Made by a program: the position numbers and the translations under genes
The notes under the pieces: model-generated
Database searches by the model: none
What the model was told of the DNA's origin: nothing
The model's input: only the letters and a program-made list of their open reading frames with translations
Origin: Anadara kagoshimensis
Taxonomy: Eukaryota > Mollusca > Bivalvia > Arcoida > Arcidae
NCBI GenBank assembly: GCA_021292105.1
Contig: CM037869.1
Location: 14,006,745 to 14,070,744, forward strand
DNA: 64,000 nt
Direction of reading: 5' to 3'
Shown: positions 57,729 through 64,000 of the stretch, in pieces
Numbering within the stretch: position 1 is the stretch's first letter
Layout of the letters: each line of letters opens with the position of its first letter

Positions 57729-58924
57729 TTATTTTTTTTTAAATATGAAATGGGTAATTGTGTCAACTAGTCCAGCTGTATGTATGACCATTATTGCATG
57801 CAAGACCCTAAGTAAAAAAGACAAAACAAGTAACATTATTACGTAAACTAGAATGCTCGTATATCTTTATTCTATAAAACATTGAAAAGAAGTAGTATTA
57901 AATTAGGACATTTAATCATATCTGCATGCTTATAAAAGTTACGAAACCATAAAAGCGATTTGTTATGTCATAATCCCCAAAACAAGAAACGATATTTCGT
58001 GACTTAGATACAAGAACATTGGTATCCAATGATTTTCTGATTTGTTAAAGTAGCGTGTGGCTCTTTAGTCAAGATCAAAACGTTATATCACATTTAAACA
58101 TATGTTTGCATTGCTGAGTTGCATTTCGTGTAACATATCTAAAACATGTATAACATATTTAAAACTTTGAATGTTCAGAAAAAATTTCAAATTTGATTCT
58201 AGTCCTCCTGCATCTTGTTTCCATCTACACAAAACTTACGCTATAATAGACCCATCTACACATTTTAAAAAATAATGGCAGTAAAATAATTCGCAACAAA
58301 GATAGAAAATAAACATATTTGTAAACAAAATAACCTTGATGTTCTTTCTTTTCATTTTGTGCCGACTCCATTGTTATACAAATGGATAGTTATATATGTA
58401 ATAACCATGTGTTTTAACTGAGGTATTATATGCATTTAATTTATAATCACTGAAGCATAACATCGTGCCCCGTTTATACAGGTATCTGTGCAATTATCAG
58501 TTGACCCATTTACCATTCCCTCAAATATGACAAATACTACTATCATCTGATGTTTTAATTTACTAATTGTTGCATTAAGAAGTTACTTACTCTTCCGAAG
58601 CACCCGGCCTCACTTACCTGGTGGATGTGTACGTTTTAACATTTAAACATAAATTGCTTTCGGATTTTGGTTTGGACATGACTTGGTTTATTTGTTTTTT
58701 ATTGATTTGAATGGTTGAAGGTTACCCTCTCAGTCAGTCATATCATAATTTCAATTAATTGTATTTTGAATGAGGCACTATACCTTTGTTTTTTAGGATT
58801 GTCCTCAAAATTGTCGGATTTTGCAAGAACATATTTTTTAAATTATTCAATAATTATAAGGAGTCAACTAACGATTTTCCCAAATTGCATGACCGGCGTA
58901 TATTTATATATCTCCATAAACCTA

Positions 58925-59510
58925 TCAATCTGTGTTCAAATGGCAATCCAATAAGAAATTTGAATGCTTGAAAACTGGTTAATTTAGTGAAACACTCAAA
59001 CTTCCACCAGGAAAGTGTCGTAGGATGCTATTGAAAGTAGGTAAGAATTTGTTTATCAAAATTGAGAATGAAAAGAATATGACACCATGTTACGTCAAAA
59101 ACAGCCAGGGAAACCCTGGATACTTATCAACAATATTGTGATGACGGCATCAAACTTTTTAGGGTCTCGATAAACCCATTAACATTTTTATTAAAAAATA
59201 TTAGCGCTATAATTAAGGTCTAAGTCCAAAAATAAAACTGAACTTGAAGAATCAATCGTATGTTTGTTGAAAGCTCACTAAGGCAGATGTCATTGATACA
59301 TTTAGGTATATTAAAGTTATAATGTGTAGGATGTGCAAAACAAATTCTATAATGTTCGTATCAAATTAGCAAAAGGGTATTTTCCAGATTTCTTTTCAGA
59401 TTTTTCCCGTGTTAAACTGACTACTCGGCCTTCATAGATACCTGTCTTTCATCGTAAAACATACAAGAGACTCCGTAGTATTCACTTTGAATCATCAAAT
59501 GGTTTAAAAC
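58925..59510 (-). mobile_element. Penelope-like RT fragment in unit 2
   Basis: Partner of 55655-56240, with the same truncation point. It is slightly diverged and broken by stops. Confidence 0.72.
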
Positions 59511-59959
59511 TATAATAACAAGCTGTAAGTTTTAAGAAAGTTTTAATGATGCAACCCACGTTTACATGTATATGGCAGAATGATATAAAACGCTTGTTAC
59601 TAAAATAATAAATGTAATAGGATAGATTATAATGTTAACAAAATTTCGTACTATCTCCAGTTGATTGGTAATTAAAATGGGTTGGACAGGGAAATATTGA
59701 ATTCAACCGCTATATCATTGTTATTGTTGCACCAATGGGGGGGTATTGCTGTTAGTAAAAGAGAAGTCAACAAATGAAAAAATCGAAAGCATCACGTTGT
59801 CTTCATGAAATTCATATATACTCCACGATTGATCTAATAAATGATAACAAATTGTTGAATTTTCTATGTTAATACTAACATAGTTGTTTTGCATTCTTAG
59901 TAAAGAGAACAAAATTGAATCAGGAAATTTTACAACAGTCTTTGCAGTGAATTAGTCTT

Positions 59960-60690
59960 CACGGGGGTATTTCATTTACGTCAGAGTATTCCGTCGGTTT
60001 TAATTTACGTCCGAGTAAAATGATACATTTTTGGTCGTTACGCTTTACTTTAAAGAGCAAAGAACACAGTTTCTCATATAACTTCACAAAAAATGGAACT
60101 ATAACAGAAAGCAAAAGGTTATTCGCAGTATATTTGATGGTATTTAACTGCCTCGTATAAAATCTTGCAAGAAATAGTCATATTTTTCACGTATCTATAA
60201 CATTTCCATTTTTTGCCGGTCCCTTTGCTTAGCAGCTGATTTTTTAAATAAAACGGATTTTGATTCAAATGATGTTTCTACTCAAAATTCTCAAGAAACG
60301 TCTATACTTTCATATACTTGCGAAGACGGAAGCTTTACTCTACTTTTAAGCGAAATTTAATGTATCGTTTAAGCGGAGTGGCATAAATGTTACGCTTTCC
60401 GACCAGCTGTGTTATGCTTTCCTTGAAGACATGTTATGCTTTCCGTTTAATATGATTCGCAATTGACAGAGCACACTCTTCATTATAACTTTAGATTGAA
60501 CCTCTTTTTCGATTACATCTTTACTGGTTGTTTCAGAAGTGATTCAGAATGCATTGCAGAACAGGATTCAATTTTTGAAAGAGAACAGAACTATACACAG
60601 TCCGTAGCTTGAACCAATAAAAAACTTAAATTAAAACCGACGAGATACTCTGACGTAAACGAAATACGGTGTATCAGGATTACCCCCGTT
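59960..60690. mobile_element. 731-bp nonautonomous DNA transposon with TIRs and 5-bp target duplication
   Basis: The left end is cacgggggtatttc followed by tttacgtcagagtattccgt and cggttttaat; the right end in reverse complement is aacgggggtaat, then gtttacgtcagagtatctcg and tcggttttaat. The right TIR has about 17 extra bases. gtctt flanks both sides (59955-59959 and 60691-60695), and unit 1 has the uninterrupted site (taatctttgtta near 57375). The interior has no transposase frame. The 5-bp duplication and CAC start hint at Transib-like mobilisation, but the other end is not GTG, so I leave it unassigned. Confidence 0.9.
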
Positions 60691-61599
60691 GTCTTTGTTA
60701 CAATACAATTTTAGCCATAGACAGGATAAAACAGATGAACAAATTTGGACTGAATGATCATTTATTTATCTTCGTCCACATTGATATGGTACTATTACAA
60801 AATATACTTATTACTTTAGAACCGGTAGTCCATTAATCGCAAAATTACGATTTCATTTTACAAACAAATGAATAAGAAATTCTAGATTTATAGTTACTTT
60901 TATCAAAATCAAAAACAAAAATACTAATCCATATCCAAACCACAACCCAAAAGCAAAGAAAAAAAATTGAAGCTGGCAAGTTAGATTATAAACTTGAACT
61001 TCCACAAAGGAAGTGAGGTCGGGTGCTTCGGAAGGTTATCATCATTTATTTCCTTTATAAAAATATGAAATGGATCATTAGACCTGCTGTATGTATGACC
61101 ATTATTGCATGCAAGACCCTAAGTGAAAAAGAAAAACGAAGTAACATTATTACGTAAACTAAAAAGCTCGTATATCTTTATTCTATAAGACATTGAAAAG
61201 AAGCAGTATTAAATGAGGACATTTAATCATATCTGCATGCTTATAAAAGTTACGAAACCATAAAAAGCGATTTCTTATGTAACAATCTGTATACTCATAC
61301 ATATAACAAATGTAATAAAGTCATAATCCCCAAAACAAGAAAGGATATTTCGTGACTTAGATGCAAGAACAGTGGTGTCCAATGATTTTCTGATTTGTTA
61401 AAGTAGCGTGTGACTCTTTAGTCAAGGTCAAAACGTCATATCACATTAAAACATATGTTTGCATTGCCGGAGTTGCATTTCGTGTAACATATTTAAAACT
61501 TGAACTTTGAATGTTCAGAGAAAAAATTTCAAATTTGATTCTAGTCTTCCTGTACCATGTTTCCACCTATTCAAACAGATCACTTTTAAAAAAAGATTA

Positions 61600-62035
61600 T
61601 TATTACAGTTCACGTATCTGAAAACGAAAAGGAATATTACAGTTTTCAAATCAAAAGTGAGTTTTAACAATTTTACTCACTATTAGATATTTTTGTTGCA
61701 CAATAACTTCTGAATTCTGTGACATGTAGGCGTTTTATTTTGTCTGCTTCAGTAACTGTGGATATTAGAATAGACTAGTGTAATATGAGTTGTGTTACAT
61801 AACCATATTATTTGTATTTTAGGATATTTAAATCATAAAAAGGTATGTTCTCTTTCGTGTCTTCATGCCATTCTGGCAAATACTCTGGAACAAAATACAG
61901 GTTATATGCAATAACATTACGTGTACAATAAGTTTTTTTTAAAACCTAAATTTTATGCGTAATATGATGTATTGACACCTGTCTATGGTAAAATTACATA
62001 ATGGAATTAAAAAATACAAAGCTTGAGTAAAACTT
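61600..62035. other. No gene seen
   Basis: A/T-rich intergenic sequence between the tandem units and the inverted upstream block. Confidence 0.5.
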
Positions 62036-62039
62036 AACA

Positions 62040-62640
62040 TCACGTCAGTTGTAAACAAAAAGTGCGTACGTACCTGGTACTGGGTTTATTACACAATTCT
62101 ATCACACCACTAGCTAAAAACAAAACTTGGTAATTAAAACACATTTTTGATAAACGACTACTTTTAAAAACGCCTTAAAAGACAATCACCAGAAGTTGTT
62201 GGTCAGCCATATGTTAAAATAAATGATCGCATTTTTATGAGAACAAAGACTGTTTTATAACTATTACACAAAGTATTTTTCCTAAACATCAAAATTGAAG
62301 TTTATCAATGTTTTATTGTCAGCCACTTCATTCTCATTCAATTCAAATGGTTTAGTGTTTGAAAGCTTTGATATTTCTGAATGACACTATTGACAGACTT
62401 AATAACACTAATTATTATGATCCAATTTTTATTTGCGATTGACTTGCCAAAACTATTTCGTGACTCTTAACTTTCGCGATATTGGCTATAACTTTTTTCA
62501 AAAACATGTTTTGGTCGATTACTTTCGCGATTATTTTCTCCTCATTAAACACGCGAATAAAAATCAATCAACAGCAGGTACTTGTTTAAATACGATTACA
62601 TTGTGTTTGTTTCAAATTAATTTTAGGCCTTTATCTCAAT
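62040..62640. repeat. Inverted copy of the copy-B upstream block
   Basis: Reverse complement of 30345-29955 then 29310-29100 (landmarks cgtacgtacctggtactggg, ataaacgactacttttaaaa, aaacatgttttggtcgatta, aacacgcgaataaaaat). It lies 10 kb upstream of remnant C, separated from it by the tandem units. Confidence 0.8.
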
Positions 62641-62644
62641 AGAG

Positions 62645-63300
62645 CAGCTTCGGTCTTGAATAAATTCATGTGTAACTATATTTACCATATTGTTGATAAG
62701 AATTGTTTCTATATATGCAAAAATATATTTAGGTCTTATAGTTGTTGTGATGACTGGATGATTTTCGTATGTTAAGTATGAATGATTTTTGGAATGAATG
62801 GCCTTAACATGTCCTCCTTTAATTTTAAATTTTTAAGTAGTTTGTTGTTGAATTTTAAAGTTAAAATGTTTATCATCAGCCATGACATTAATGGGGTCAT
62901 TATTTACAGAGTTATTATTCTTCAGATTTTAAATGTTTTATTGTACTGAAAGCAATAGTGTCATATTATTTTACTATGTCTATGTCACGTTGACTTCTTA
63001 ACGTAAACAAAGATCGATTTTATTATGTTTACTTCATAATCACAAAGTTTTGTATTTGCTGAAGTACTTACATTAATGTAGCTTCATTGTGTTGCAAATA
63101 TTGCTAACTGGAAAGACTTTTGTTGGTGTTTAAGCTATTTTTTTAATTACTGTTGTTAAACACATGTTTACAGTTGCCGCCATTGTTGATCGGTGACCTT
63201 ACAAGCGAGTACTTCCGGTTCACTGTCAGATTTTTCGTCTGCATAAGTCCAGAGTTTATAAATTTGTAAAATCGAGTAAAAATCAGAATTTAGGTAATAA
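62645..63300. other. No gene seen; short CG-richer patch
   Basis: Mostly A/T-rich. 63175-63240 (gccgccattgttgatcggtg, acttccggttcactg) is less A/T-rich and could be upstream sequence of a gene beyond the window; acttccggt is an ETS-type site. Confidence 0.35.
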
Positions 63301-63310
63301 ATCATAATTT

Positions 63311-63703
63311 TTGGATAGAAAATTGTATTTATATGTTAATCATTCCGTACAAGTCAGTTTTCATGTATTTAAAGCAATATTAATAAGTTACAGAACATTT
63401 TCTGTGACCCCTGTTACAACCCCAGTACAATCCCTGTTTCAAACCCTGTTTCAAGATTTCCCCTGTTTCCGATCCCAGTTTCCAGTATCAAACCCCTGTT
63501 TCACTGAAGTTGTCATAGTAACTGACTGGAGTATAAAAAGGAACACGGATTTGAAACTGGGCTCTTTGTCTTCAGAACAACCAGACACTACACATTATTT
63601 TGATTTTACTAGTTTAGGTACTTATTTTATTTTTGGAGCCTATTTAATTTTAGAGAATATTTTTAGTTTAAAAGAGTATTTAAATAATTATCTATTTGAC
63701 TAA
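63311..63703 (+). other. Open frame of 130 codons, function unknown
   Basis: The frame opens MDRKLYLYVNHSVQVSFHVF, passes a stretch of degenerate cccctgtttc repeats (63410-63510) that gives Pro/Phe/Thr-rich residues, and ends with a hydrophobic FDFTSLGTYFIFGAYLILEN. No domain, signal peptide or splice context is convincing. A TATAAAA at 63532-63538 lies inside it, which argues that part of this region may be a promoter rather than coding. Confidence 0.2.
63532..63538 (+). promoter_or_regulatory. TATA-box-like motif
   Basis: TATAAAA in the context ggagtataaaaaggaacacg, with ctttgtcttcagaacaacca about 30-45 bp downstream. Motif only; no downstream exon is visible before the window ends. Confidence 0.3.
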
Positions 63704-64000
63704 AATTCCAGACAATTTTCTGGAAACCTGTCAAATTAAATCATATTGAAATTCATTTTTATAAGGGAAATATGGACAATGTCAGATTTGACACATATGT
63801 TATTTTAGGGTTATTTTAGGAGTCAAAAAGGAAAATAATTAATTTTTTATATTAAAACTTAACCTACATATTGAAGAATCTCTTGAAATATATCTACAGT
63901 ATTCTGGCACATTTAGATAAATTTTCTAAATCTATACCAGAGTACTGTACTATTTATTTCATTAAAATATAAGCAAGTTGGTCTAGTCAGTGTGAACTTT

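Larger units (their letters stand above)
54350..58250. repeat. Tandem duplication, unit 1
   Basis: Directly repeated as 58270-61560. Shared landmarks: cattttgtgccgactc, ttacatgcatttaatttata, gaggcacta...cctttg, ggagtcaactaacgattttc, aacatacaagagactccgta, gggtattgctgttagtaaaa, ctttgcagtgaa and aaaaccaaacatactaatcc-type tails. Unit 1 holds two segments missing from unit 2 (55366-55650, 56537-57222) plus the 55015-55240 foldback region. No gene is evident. Confidence 0.88.
58270..61560. repeat. Tandem duplication, unit 2
   Basis: Direct repeat of 54350-58250 without the 55366-55650 and 56537-57222 segments but with its own insertion at 59960-60690. It carries paired Penelope-like pieces at 58578-58705, 58925-59510 and 60908-61045. 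No gene seen. Confidence 0.88.

Noticed and set aside
12507-61045. CRISPR-like or LTR interpretation of the many similar blocks
   Set aside because: Blocks differ in length, orientation and spacing, have a constant 3' end and encode RT fragments, so they are dispersed retroelement copies.

Overview
This is an A+T-rich animal (metazoan) window. Exons are short with GT/AG splice sites, introns are long and repeat-filled, and there are LINEs, Penelope-like and tRNA-derived retroelements, a mariner, a hAT remnant and a satellite array. Nothing looks bacterial. The SINE 3' domain and the reverse-transcriptase families resemble those I know from bivalve molluscs, so a mussel- or oyster-like bivalve is my best guess (inference). 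No RNA gene was found apart from tRNA-derived SINEs.

The only clear host genes are copies of an SLC17-type (sialin / Na-phosphate cotransporter family) MFS anion transporter. Copy A lies on the minus strand (11299-20696, eight intact exons, terminal exon not found). Copy B lies on the plus strand (31266-42556, nine exons that splice in frame to a stop). Copy C is a minus-strand remnant (exon 1 at 51547-51755, half of exon 7 at 50852-50937). A and B are divergent (head to head); B and C are convergent (tail to tail). Equivalent exons of A and B have identical lengths and phases except exon 7, which differs by one codon. Noncoding blocks downstream (6760-10360 vs 43365-44110) and upstream (29095-30345 vs 62040-62640) are also shared in inverted orientation, so the locus looks like serial inverted duplication.

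Layout: 1-2300 is a 106-bp satellite; 2740-6759 is an L1/Tx1-like LINE with frameshifts; 7050-10017 is a second 5'-truncated LINE inserted into the left duplication arm; 10.4-20.7 kb is copy A; 20.9-31 kb is an intergenic centre with a hAT remnant, MITEs, a SINE and promoter-like sequence; 31.2-42.6 kb is copy B with a mariner in intron 1 and an I/Nimb-like LINE tail near exon 8; 43.3-50 kb holds duplicated noncoding sequence, a long Penelope-like RT fragment and an L1-like fragment; 50-51.8 kb is remnant C; 54.35-61.56 kb is a tandem pair of about 3-4 kb units that differ by clean insertions; 62-64 kb holds the inverted upstream block and promoter-like sequence.

A single retroelement family dominates the repeats: over 30 fragments with a constant 3' end (gtatgtttgtttttgatt) and variable 5' ends. 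Longer copies encode a degraded reverse transcriptase with Penelope-like motifs. Comparing SLC17 copies and tandem units gives filled and empty sites that order the insertions in time.
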